A DNA stretch of 64,000 nucleotides from NCBI RefSeq assembly GCF_030272615.1, contig NC_081410.1, positions 505,461,442 to 505,525,441 of the forward strand. The letters run 5' to 3'. The stretch comes from Cryptomeria japonica. Lineage: Eukaryota; Streptophyta; Pinopsida; Cupressales; Cupressaceae. Each line of letters begins with the position of its first letter. The stretch's first letter is position 1. Below the pieces are notes generated by a model. It ran no database searches and had not been told where the DNA came from. It worked only from the letters and a program-made list of their open reading frames with translations. This document shows positions 1-10,172 of this stretch, piece by piece. Made by a program: the position numbers and the translations under genes.

Positions 1-2
1 GT

Positions 3-1142
3 AAGTCTTACACTTCTAAGGGAATTTTAGATCTAGTACACACTGATCTTTGTGGTCCTATGAAAGTTCAAAGTAATTATGGTGATAAATATTTCATATT
101 ATTTGTAGATGACTATTCAAGGATGATGTTAGTAATGTTTCTAAAAGAAAAATCAGAAGCTTTTCAAATGTTTAAATGGTACAAGGCAATAGTTGAAAAT
201 GAAACAGGAAGACAACTAAAATGTCTTAGATCAAATAGAGGAGGAGAGTTCACATCTGATGAGTTCAACTTATTTTCCAATGATCATGATATTAAAAGAC
301 AAGTCTCTGTACCGAGAACTCCACAACATAATGGAATAGCTGAGAGAAGAAACAGATCTATTGTGGATTGTGATAGAACATTGATGATTGAAAAGAAGGT
401 GCCACAAACATTTTGGAGAGAAGCAATAAGCACAACAGTTTACACCCTGAACCGAGTACAATTGAAGAAAGATACTTTGAAGACACCATATGAAATCTGG
501 TATGATAAGAAACCTAATGTAAGTTATTTTAAAATCTTTGCAAGTAGATGCTATTTTCACAAAGATGATAGAAATGGCAAGTTTGATCAGAAAAGTGAAG
601 AAGGAACATTTCTAGGTTATTCTTCTAGAAGAAAAGCATTTAAATGTCTGATCAAATCATCTAACAAAATAGTAGAAAGTGCAAATGTGAAAATTGATGA
701 ATTTGCAGAAAGAAATGATGAAGGAAATTCCAAGGAACTAGAAGACTATGATGAATTTGTCTATGTTCAACCGAGAAGTCTTATCGAGAAGACTGTTGAA
801 GAAAATGAAGAGAATATCCAGTTACCGAGTGATGAAGAAGATCATACAGAGCCTATCGAGCTTGTATTAGCCAAGTATGTTAGAAGACATCATGCACCAA
901 GTCAGATTATAGGAGATAAGGATGATCCAGTGATGACAAGGAACAAACTGAGACAAAACACATGTTTGATATCTGAATTTGGACCGAGAATAGTGAAAGA
1001 GGCATTTAACAGTGAAGATTGGATAAATGCTATGGCAGAAGAGATTGATCAAATCAAGAAGAATGACATGGACACTAATCCCAAGACCAAAGGACAAAAA
1101 TGTAATCGGTACAAAGTGGATTTTCAGAAACAAGCTAAATGA
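3..1142 (+). pseudogene. pol: Copia pol, integrase part (element 1)
   Basis: Integrase would insert the element's cDNA into the host genome. The frame is open from the window edge, so the start lies upstream. The first core aspartate is in HTDLCG near base 45. The segment LRSNRGGEF stands where Copia integrases normally have LRSDNGGEF, so the second catalytic Asp is Asn here. The glutamate is in the GIAERRNR region. The C-terminal linker is acidic, followed by the short motif before RT. The frame ends at 1142 only because of a frameshift near 1066-1070: the expected protein continues in the next frame at the KNVIGTKW motif. With a missing catalytic residue and the frameshift, this copy is inactive. 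Confidence 0.9.
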
Positions 1143-2514
1143 AAAAGGAGAGGTCATTCGAAACAAAGAAAGACTAGTTTGCAAAGGTTATGCTCAAGAA
1201 GAAGGAATTGATTATGGTGAAACTTTTGCACCTGTTGCTAGACTTGAAGGAGTAAGAACATTGTTGGCCTATGCTGCTTTCAAAAATTTCAAGGTATATC
1301 AAATGGATGTCAAATCTGCATTTTTGAATGGAATATTAGAAGAAGAAGTTTTTATTGAACAACCTGAAGGATTTGTTGAAGACAATAATAAAGATCAGGT
1401 ATGTAAATTGAACAAAGCTTTATATGGTTTGAAACAAGCACCTAGAGCATGGTATGAAAGATTGCACTCTTATTTGATTAAGATTGGTTTTATAAGGACA
1501 AGTGAGAACAACAACATGTACATGAAGAATGATGAAAATGGAAAACTGATCTCAGCCATATTTGTTGATGATATTATATTTTATGGAAATGACTCTTTAT
1601 GCAAGAACTTTGGAAATGAAATGAGCAAACAATTTGAGATGTCATTAATTGGTGAGATAAAGTATTTTATAGGTTTACAGATATTGCAAATGAAAAATGA
1701 GATTTTCATTACTCAATCCAAGTACATAAATGAAATCTTGAAGAAATTTGGAATGGAGGATTCAAAACCAGTAAGTACTCCTATGACTACCAATTGTAAA
1801 TTATCAAAGAATGATGAATCTACATCTATTGATGAGACACTTTACCGATCCATGATTGGAAAACTACAATATGTTGTTCACAGCAGACCAGACATAGCAC
1901 ATGCAGTAGGTATAGTTGCAAGATTCTCTGCAGATCCTAAGGAAACACACATGATAGCAATCAAAAGAATTTTTAGATACTTGAAAGGCACTGAGGATTA
2001 TGGCTTAGTATATCAAAAAGGAAATGATTTTGATTTAAAAGTTTATACTAATGCTGATTGGGCAGGCAACATTGATGATAGAAAAAAAACAAGTGGAGGA
2101 GCTTTCTTTTTAGGAGAAAGACTAGTGAGTTGGCTTAGCAAGAAACAGGGATGTGTTTCACAGTCAACAACAGAAGCTGAATACGTTGCTGCAGCATTGA
2201 ATTGTACCAACATTGCATGGATCAAACAACTGTTGGAAGGTATAAATGAGAAAGTTACTGAGCCAGTAACAATATTATGTGACAATACTAGTGCCATTAA
2301 TATTTCAAAAAATCCTGTTATGCACTCTAAGACAAAGCACATCTCTATCAAATATCATTATCTTAGAGAAGAAGCTCAAGAGAAGAAAGTGGTGTTGGAG
2401 TATGTTAGCACAAAGGAACAAATAGTAGATATCTTCACCAAGCCACTACCAAGGGACACTTTTGAATATCTAAGAAGTCAGTTAGGGGTCCTACCCCTAT
2501 CTTCTACTCATTGA
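1027..2514 (+). pseudogene. pol: Copia pol, reverse transcriptase and RNase H (element 1)
   Basis: This is the continuation of the same polyprotein in another frame. True homology begins near base 1069, so the apparent ATG at 1027 is not a real start. RT shows [12 protein letters not shown] with the first catalytic Asp, [11 protein letters not shown], and the active-site FVDDIIF near 1560. RNase H follows with the ADWAG, STTEAEY and CDNTSA motifs, then the typical Copia ending IFTKPLP. It ends at a natural TGA at 2512-2514. The RT and RNase H half has no internal stop and is the best preserved Copia pol in the window. The upstream frameshift still separates it from integrase. Confidence 0.92.
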
Positions 2515-2966
2515 CCGAGTTCGGTGAAAGCATCAATCCGATGACTCTATCGAATATCTTTTAGGAGTTGATGATGCATTACACACTTTAGGATGTTTTC
2601 TAAAGGTGTACAGGAATTATTATAGGAAACAATACAGGGAACAGGAATTAAAGACAAAATGCTCTGGTCAAGACTCAGTTGATACACAACAGCGGGAAAT
2701 CACTTCATACAGAAAGAAATTATGTTTTAGTTCTTTACTTTTTGGCATTGTTGTCAAAGGGGGAGAAGACTAATATCGGGGAGAAGACTAGTATCGGGGA
2801 GAAGACTAGAAGAAAACTAAGAAGACTACATATTGGAAAGCAGACTAAAGAAAAGAGGAGAAGTCTAATGTATGGGGGAGAGCATTTCAGCATTTCAGAA
2901 TCACAACAATCCAAATCTTTTAAGGTCAAATCAATTGGTTTTTCCATCAATGCCAAAGGGGGAGAT
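2515..2966 (+). other. 3' untranslated tail and polypurine tracts of element 1
   Basis: Non-coding stretch between the pol stop and the 3' LTR. Three purine-rich tracts of the type CAAAGGGGGAG or TATGGGGGAG occur near 2755, 2875 and 2953. The last, ending at 2965, directly precedes the LTR and is the likely primer for plus-strand DNA synthesis. Short apparent ORFs here are not supported by homology. Confidence 0.75.
2761..2812 (+). repeat. 18 bp tandem repeat in the element 1 tail
   Basis: The unit GGGAGAAGACTAATATCG is repeated about 2.8 times with single-base changes. It starts within a polypurine-like tract, so slippage on purine-rich DNA could explain it. Confidence 0.8.
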
Positions 2967-4518
2967 TGTTGGCAATATTGCATTATAACAGACAATGAAA
3001 GATTGTTGGCATTTCAATAAGGATATTGAGAAGGTTGTTGATGATTATGGATATAACTAATTAAGGATGTTTATTGTCTTGATATTATTATTTTGTCATT
3101 GATGTCAAGAAATTGATTTTCTAATTCAGTATGTTGTTGCCATATCTTGAGAAGTATGATTTAAAGAATATAAAGATGTCGGTAAAAGACATAGGAAAGA
3201 TTATGATGAATAAGGGGATGAATAAGGTATTCAATGGGCAACTATTACCAAATCAGACAATGATGAGATCATGATGTTTAGATTGTTTTGACATCATACA
3301 TATGTTGTAAATTGTAAGGATAATACTATACTATGTTACCAAGCAAAGAACCTAGTCAGTAAACCCTAAGGTTATCGCTATCGGTTAATGAAGACAGTAT
3401 GTCTACTGAGTGAAGTTTAGTATTCACCGAGTTATAACCGAGTTGCTACCGAGTTGTAACCGAGCTATAACAGAATGCATTAAATGATTACAGGCGATAT
3501 TTAATGAAGGAACCTGATGAGCTGGAATTGATTAAATAATTGGTATGTCGTGCATGAAGTTTGTTAAGAATCTAAGGCAATGGAAAGTCGGCATGAAGAT
3601 CTACAACGCAGATTGAACCGCAATACCCTGGCACAAGTTCCAAGAAATGTATGCAAGTTCCCAGGTGGGGTAAAACATTTTCAGATCGAAAGATGCATTG
3701 AACCTGGACAAGATTGAAGATTTGATGGCTATGATTGATCATGGGAAATGTGATCAAGGAGATTAAGCGGTTACCTAATTGTTTATAAATAGGAAACTGT
3801 TGATAAACAATGTATGTGGGCAAGTTTATGCATATGGATGCTACATAGTGATTACCGAGCATAGAAGCTTGAAGACCTGTTTGAATAACAGAGTATAGAA
3901 GCCCAATAGATAGACAAGATTAGTTCTATGTCTAGATTGTATTGAACAAATAGGAATCTGCTTTAGCATTTTAGATGTGAAGTTGCAGATAGATTTTTAT
4001 TACTGTTATTTTCTAAAAGTGATAGAAAATATTTTAACCAAGTGGACTTAACAGTCTTATTTGTAAAACCCTCTAGCAAGGTGACATTCTGATTGAGTGT
4101 TTGAAATCCTTTAACAAGGTCACTTCTAACAAGGTGAAGATCCTAACAGATCTGAGGGAAATCCCTTAACCAGGTCACATCTAGCAATGTGTTTGTAATC
4201 TTTAACAGGGTTTGATTTTAACCAAGCATACTCTAGAAGAGTGTATTTCTTAGTGGGTCCAAAATCCCACAGTGGTTTTTCCCTATTTGGGTTTCCACAT
4301 TAAATCTGGTGTTATGAGGTTTATGATGTTTATATGCTTTTGAGTTTGCATGTTTAATAGTTTTGGTTATATTATTGAAGTATATGTTACCGAGGTTGAA
4401 TCTGATGTTTTTATGGAAGATTAAGTTTGTATGATACACCCCCCCCTCTCATCTTGTTGGCTATTGGATCTGTACTTATATTAAGTATCAGAACTATCAG
4501 AATCTATCCATCATAACA
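2967..4518 (+). repeat. 3' LTR of element 1
   Basis: The repeat starts TGTTGG right after the polypurine tract and ends AACA, giving the inverted termini TGTT/AACA. The end is placed at the AACA at 4515-4518, which follows the C-rich CCCCCCTCTC block near 4441 that also occurs close to the LTR ends of elements 2 and 3. The partner LTR is outside the window, so the 3' boundary is inferred. Four degenerate copies of an ACCGAGTT motif lie at about 3428-3470. Short frames inside it are not coding. Confidence 0.75.
3784..3791 (+). promoter_or_regulatory. TATA box in the element 1 LTR
   Basis: TATAAATA lies about midway in the LTR, where the core promoter of a Copia LTR is expected. No transcript evidence is available. 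Confidence 0.5.
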
Positions 4519-4819
4519 TAGCTATAATGTAAGTAGTTCAAACTTTAAATGAAATAGTTAATAATTGATATTATTTATAGCTTATATAATATGCTATATA
4601 GGAACTTGATATTTCAGTGTCTCTTATGCTGGTGAAGCTTAAATTTAAGCGATTGCCTAGTTTTATGTTATTTAAGATTGTATATAAATTATTAAATTTA
4701 ATTTTTTATGTTATGATTTGATTTTTTATTGTAAAATTATAGGTTGAAATACATTATGTGTTTTAACATGAATGTAATTATTTTGTGATCTATAATGTGT
4801 CTTTAAAATTAATCGATTT
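4519..4819. other. AT-rich spacer between elements 1 and 2
   Basis: About 300 bp of very AT-rich DNA with no coding potential and no similarity I can see to the flanking LTRs. It is the only part of the window not assigned to a retrotransposon. It could be host intergenic DNA or a decayed older insertion. Confidence 0.6.
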
Positions 4820-6079
4820 TGTTGGCATTATGGATGAATTGATTACGTGTTGCATTGATGTTTTTTCATTGATTTCAACACTAGCTATTATGGTTGGTTA
4901 CCGACAGACAGGTTTTGGTTACCGCTAAAAGATCTAGTGTTACCGGCAGAAGAGACTATCTGCTGGACACTTCCGACATGTTTGGATCAATGAAGTATGT
5001 TTGATTTTATGTGTTACATGTTCCTAGAGCATGTTTTGGTTAGTTGGTATTGACTTGGTAATCGGATTCTATCATACACTCTTGTAAACCCATAGCAGCA
5101 TTGGTTTAAGGTTTAACTGACAAAGCTTTCACTGAGGAATCTTGACATGATGCATAAGTGGTGTTGGTGTGGCTTTTGCATGGATTTTAGGATGCTGAAG
5201 ATGTTCTTTGATCGTGCTTCAACTGCTTGAAGACATTGCTTTGGCCTGGTGGACCTAGAATAGGTCCGGTACCTATCTAGATTATGGAACGATATCATGT
5301 TAACATGTACTCTACACATTACCGAGATGTTTTGAGATGTTCTATTGATTGGTTATTATTGTTTTGGTCTTAAGCCGACATGGCATATCATTGTAATATG
5401 GATTTATGTAATGATATTATTTTAATATCTTTTAGGTGGTTGACCTAATTGGTTTAGGCCTTAGGGTTGGTATAAAATGATGTAAGGTCTCATTGTAGAT
5501 CATGGTGAATATGTGTCGTGGTCTTGAAATGCAATATCATATGCGAAGGATATTTGGTCGATCATAGGTGATCAAATTGGGATTAAGGAAGAGGTCAAAG
5601 GCTCCTGGTATTGAGCTTAACCGAGACTGTAATTAGGCATGGTATATGCTATCTCTGGCAATTCATTACTCTAGATTGTTGTCCATTTATCTTGAGGTGG
5701 TTATAACCTCTCTGTAGTCAGTGAGACTCTTTTGTAATGAGCAGTATGCTCTAGGCAGTGTGCCTTCCTGCATGTGCATGCCCCTCATTGTATCACATAC
5801 TTTCTACAGAAGTATCATCTGACTATGGGTAGACTTCCCATTGTGGTTTTTCCCTTTCCGGGTTTTCCACATACAAATCATGGTGTTATATGGTATGGTT
5901 GCATTGTGTTGATTATCTGCTTTATTGTTAAGTTTCATTGCTTACTAGTATCTATTTCTACTATTCCAGTACTTAATGTTTATATGCTCCAGTTTAAGGT
6001 TATTAAGTGGATTAATTGATATAATATGTTAACAACTGATTCACCCCCCCCTCTCAGTTGTTCACCAGTTATCCTAACA
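4820..6079 (+). repeat. 5' LTR of element 2
   Basis: It starts TGTTGGCATT and ends CCTAACA, 1,260 bp. It matches the repeat from 63013 to the window end. Compared with that copy it has an extra 116 bp (4902-5017) and about 65 bp around 5470-5540. A C-rich block CACCCCCCCCTCTC precedes the end, as in element 3. Confidence 0.92.
5471..5478 (+). promoter_or_regulatory. TATA box in the 5' LTR of element 2
   Basis: TATAAAAT inside the LTR is the best core-promoter candidate. The segment holding it is absent from the 3' LTR. Confidence 0.5.
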
Positions 6080-6081
6080 AT

Positions 6082-6093
6082 TGGTATTAGATC
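6082..6093 (+). promoter_or_regulatory. Primer-binding site of element 2, mutated
   Basis: TGGTATTAGATC lies two bases after the LTR. The usual plant Copia site, complementary to initiator Met tRNA, is TGGTATCAGAGC, so two bases have changed. Confidence 0.8.
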
Positions 6094-6137
6094 TTTGGTC
6101 CTCTTTTGCAGAAGCTTAATGGTTTGAGGTAGATCCT

Positions 6138-7032
6138 ATGGCAGCTAACACTTCAAATCCACCGGCAACTATTTTCAGAAGAGAAATCTCTAAGCTTGAT
6201 GGAACAAATTATGGGATATGGAAAATTCAAATGGAGACTCATCTTAGATGTCTTGGCAAGGATATTTGAGAGATCATTGAGAAAGGATACACACCTTATG
6301 ATCTGACATCAGGCAATCCTGCTCCTGCAGACCTGGACAAGAATATTGAAAATGATTGCAAAGCTAGAGAAGCCCTCTTGTGTGCACGTATTGATCAGTA
6401 AATTGTGGGATTGACTGATAAATCATCGGCAAAGGTTATGTGGGATAAATTGAAAACTCTAAATGAAGGTAAGATATGAAAACTTGAAGATGGATGATAA
6501 TGAAAGAATTGTTGTGTTTATGGAAAGAGTAAATGAGATTGTTATGGGAATTCAATATTGTGGAGGATCTCTTAATGAAGATGAAATAGTTTCCAAAGTC
6601 TTGAGAGTCCTTCCACCGGCTTACAAGATGAAGAAAACTACAATTAATGAGTTGAGAACAATGACAAACACTTCAGTTAACAGAGACATTCTGATTGGGA
6701 AATTATCTGCTTTTGAGCTTGAAGAATTTGGATCTTCTGGAGCTATAAAATCTGAACCTGTTTTTCATGCATCATCATCTACTGACAAAAGTGATTGGAA
6801 AGCCTTATATGTAAAAGAATTGGAAGATATGAGGAAAGAAGATGAAGAATTTGAGCAATTTGAAGCCTTATTTGCTAGAAGAGTACCTAAAGGACTGACA
6901 AGAAGTAAGTATGAAAGAAAAGCACCTTTTAAATATTTTTCATGTAATAAGATTGGTCATTTTGCATCTAGATGTCCTAAAAGGAAAGCAAGATTTGAGG
7001 AAAGAGTTAAGAAATCATTTAAGCCTAACTAG
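6138..7032 (+). pseudogene. gag: Copia gag (element 2)
   Basis: Gag forms the virus-like particle that packages element RNA. The likely start is the ATG at 6138, the first after the primer site, giving an N-terminus with the Copia Gag signature of a Lys-Leu-Asp-Gly-Thr-Asn-Tyr segment followed by Trp. Two stops lie in the first 100 codons, and a frameshift near 6463 moves the frame to the one ending at 7032. The capsid-like region is followed by a zinc knuckle near 6940-6985 whose first Cys is Tyr (FSCNKIGHFASRC preceded by Y). The stop at 7030-7032 is internal: the frame continues into protease. Confidence 0.88.
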
Positions 7033-7760
7033 AACAAATATAGATTCAAGAAAAGTAAACAATGCTACATAGCAGACGAGGAAGGAGTAAGTGATGACTC
7101 TGGGGATGAACCGATAGAAGACTCTGCTAGTGGATCCGACAATGGAAAGGAATGGGTGTTCTATGATTTAAAGGAAGATGAACTGGAACTGGCTATCATG
7201 AATGAAGAAAAGGCCCTGGCTGCAAAAGTTGAAGATAAGGATGAATGAGTAATTGATAGTGGATGCTCACATCATATGACTAGAGATAAAAGAAAAATTT
7301 TGTCCCTACAAGAATACAATGGTGATCAAGTTAGATTTGGAGATGACAAAACCTGTATGATCAAAGGTAGAGGTATTATTTCTCTGGATGGAAAGCATAA
7401 TACTGATAATGTCTATTATGTAGAAGGTTTAAAGAATAATCTTTTGAGTGTTGGTCAATTGGTGGACAAGGGTTTCCAACTTTAGTTTAAAGATAGAAAA
7501 TGCAAAATCATTAACAAAACTGGTTTGGAGATTGCAACCGGTATTCAGACTAGAAGTAACATCTTTCACTTGAACACTAGTAATAAGACATATTTTATTG
7601 CTCATATTGATGAGAGTTGGTTATGGCATAAGAGGTTGTGTCATGTTAATTTTGATTGTATTGTTAAGATCAATTCAACTAAGGCAATTAGAGATATACC
7701 TAAGATTATGAAGCCTCATAATCCGGTATGTAAGGAATGTCAATTGGGAAAGCAAGTTAG
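7033..7760 (+). pseudogene. pol: Copia protease and pre-integrase region (element 2)
   Basis: This continues the gag frame. An acidic linker leads to the aspartic protease motif VIDSGCSHHM near 7254, which would cleave the polyprotein. A TGA just before it replaces the usual Trp. A further stop is at 7483-7485. The zinc-binding pre-integrase region follows, with LWHKRLCHVNF and CKECQLGKQ. The frame is cut at 7760 by element 3 and resumes at 14634. Confidence 0.87.
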
Positions 7761-8678
7761 TGTTGGCATTATACACTTAGATGAGAATGGTAGATGTTGT
7801 CATTTATGGAAACTAGGTTCAACTAAGTGGCAACAAGGTTCAACATGGTTCACAGGTTATATCGGAAAAAGACTTCACCTATCGGCACCGACAGATACAA
7901 CAAGGTTTATTAACACCGACATCCATTTTACATCAGCAACAAATCATACCGACATCCAAAGCCAACTTGGCAATAGTATTGTTTATGTGAAATGTTTATG
8001 TAATGTAAATTGTAATTGTATAGCCAACATGATGTATTGTAAAGACTCATATATGTATGAGATCTTGTAGGTCATTTGGGAAGTAGTGGTATGCGAAGTA
8101 GGTAATAAAATGTGTGTATGATACTAGATAATTGTACATGCTTTTTGATGTATTTATTTTAAGAGTGAATAAAAAGAAAAGCAGAGCGAAGACTATTTAC
8201 CAGCAAAGTTTTGGCAGAGGTATTAGATAGAGCTTGAACTGGTATTGAATCCAACATTGCAGATGCTATTTTGAAGCAGTACATTGCTATTGGATTTAAC
8301 CATCCAATTGTGTAGTTAGTGGGACTCCATTTTGTGTTGAGCAATGAGCTATAAGCAATTGGCCTTCCTACATGTGCAGGCCCCTATTGTACCGAGTAAT
8401 ATTTATTCATATTGGCCAGTGAGTAAATATTGTGGGTCACAAATCCCACCGATGTTTTTCCCCTACCGGGTTTCCTCGCCAAAATATTTGTGTTATAGTG
8501 TGCATTGATGTTGATTCTTTTGTTTCTCTTTACTGCATTATTATTTGCTTACTGGTATATTAATTTCAGTTATAAAGTTGCAAATAAGTTTAAATATTTC
8601 ATCTACCCGTTAGATACTGATTCACTCCCCCCCCCCCCCCCCCTCTCAATGTCTTTGGGATTAACCAAATATCTAACA
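7761..8678 (+). repeat. 5' LTR of element 3
   Basis: It starts TGTTGGCATT and ends TCTAACA. It matches 13726-14633 throughout. A run of 17 C at 8627-8643 is longer than in the partner LTR, as expected of a slippage-prone homopolymer. Apparent small ORFs inside are shadows. Confidence 0.92.
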
Positions 8679-8680
8679 AT

Positions 8681-8692
8681 TGGTATCAGAGC
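8681..8692 (+). promoter_or_regulatory. Primer-binding site of element 3
   Basis: TGGTATCAGAGC two bases after the LTR is the canonical site for initiator Met tRNA in plant Copia elements. Confidence 0.9.
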
Positions 8693-8749
8693 CTGGTCCT
8701 CTAGTTGTAGAAGCCTAACAACTTGAGGAAGATTCTAAAACTGGTACCG

Positions 8750-9868
8750 ATGGAAAGTTTGAGACAACAATTGGAAGGATCTCTTGAAGATTTTGATGCA
8801 GAAAAATTAAAGAATATCAAACTGGAAGATGAACTTAGAAGTGCTTGAGAATTCATCAAAGCACTTCAAGAAAACTTGGCCAGGGCACAGAACAAGAGAA
8901 AAGAATTACATGGGCAACTGCAAAAACAAGATGATGAAGAAAAATAAACTCTCAGAGATATTGCAAAGAAACTGAGACAAGAGAACAGTAACATGAAGAA
9001 TGAGATGCAAGATTTAACCATGAGACTATGTAAGGATATTGAAGATAGAAAGAAGAATAATGAGGAAGATTTGGCCAAAAGACTTAATGAAAGATCAGAT
9101 GAATCTCTAAGGCTTAGTTATGAAAATGATATGCTTAAAACATTTTTGATTCACATGCAACATGACAAAGAGGAACTTATGAGACAAGTTAGCACTCTAG
9201 AAAGTGATTTGGTCACTACAAATGAGTACAAAAACAAATTCAAAAAGAGTTCAGACAAGCTTGATGATATGGTGAAAAGTCAAAAACCTAATGGAGAAAT
9301 AGTTGGACTTGGATTTGAACATGGAGAAAGTTCTGGAACTGCAAACAATCATGATCACAACAAACTGGTAAGGCAACTTAATGCTTATAAATTCAATGGG
9401 AAATGTTTTAATTGCAACAAATTTGGTCATAAAGAAAATCAGTGTAGATTTAGGAATAATCAGAATACAAACTCATCCACCGGTCAATGTTCCAAATGCA
9501 ATAAACATGGTCATAACTTAGAAAATTGTAGAATGAATGTAAAATGCTATGTTTGTGGTAGATTTGGACATCTATCTAATCAATGCAGAACTCAAACCGG
9601 TCAAGGTTATGGAAAAGCTATTCAAAGAAACAATGTAACCTATTATGCATGCAACAAGATTGGGCATATTGCAAGATTTTGCAAAAGCAAGAATGTACCA
9701 ACAAACAATAAATGATCTAATGATAAAGGCAAGGAAAAGGTGAATGAAATCAAGAAAGAATTCACTAAACAATGGGTCAGGAAAAGAGATCAGAGAAATG
9801 ATGAATCTGGCTCTGCACCGACAGAACAAAGAAATCTTGCACCGATAGGAGATTCTTCATCTAACTAA
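8750..9868 (+). pseudogene. Gag-like coiled-coil protein with four zinc knuckles (element 3)
   Basis: The ATG at 8750 opens a frame of 373 codons to the TAA at 9866-9868, interrupted by stops at 8846, 8945 and 9713. The first 170 or so residues are charged and heptad-like, rich in Glu, Lys and Leu, which suggests a coiled coil. Then come CFNCNKFGHKENQC, CSKCNKHGHNLENC and CYVCGRFGHLSNQC, and a fourth knuckle with its first Cys changed to Tyr. A basic tail follows the third stop. This resembles only the C-terminal half of a Sirevirus-type Gag. I see no capsid-type domain before it. RNA binding is the likely role, inferred from the knuckles. Confidence 0.82.
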
Positions 9869-10172
9869 GGTATAATCCTTAGGGGTAAGGCATCTAATTG
9901 AAGATCATGCATTTTACCCTCAGATGGTGGTAAGAAGTCACAATTCTTCTTTACTGTAAGATATGTTGAGTATTCACTTAACCGACGAAGCATTTAATGC
10001 GGTTGTAAGTTAACTTTTTGGTTATAAAGCACTGAAATTTCTCATTTCAACTTACCAAAGCATTCAAGTATTCAAAGAGTGCAAAAGTTGAGCACCAGCA
10101 TTCAAGAAGTGAAGCAACAAGGATTTTTCAGGGCATCCAAGGTTTTCAGTTAAAAGGTATTTATCTTACGAC
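9869..10172 (+). promoter_or_regulatory. Intergenic region with internal TATA box (element 3)
   Basis: This 304 bp spacer separates the Gag-like frame from the long second frame. TATAAAG at 10023-10029 lies about 145 bp upstream of the ATG at 10173, and the intervening A/C-rich sequence without ATG looks like a plant 5' leader. The second ORF may therefore have its own promoter. This is inference from spacing and composition only. Confidence 0.45.

Larger units (their letters stand above)
1..4518 (+). mobile_element. Element 1: Ty1/copia retrotransposon, 5' part outside the window
   Basis: The window opens inside the pol gene of a Copia element. Visible in order are integrase, reverse transcriptase, RNase H, an untranslated tail with polypurine tracts, and a 3' LTR from 2967 to 4518. 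The domain order integrase before RT is diagnostic of Ty1/copia. The RNase H tail and the repeated CAAAGGGGGAG tracts resemble the Sirevirus branch, but that assignment is tentative. The 5' LTR, gag and protease lie before position 1, so the target duplication cannot be tested. Confidence 0.93.
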
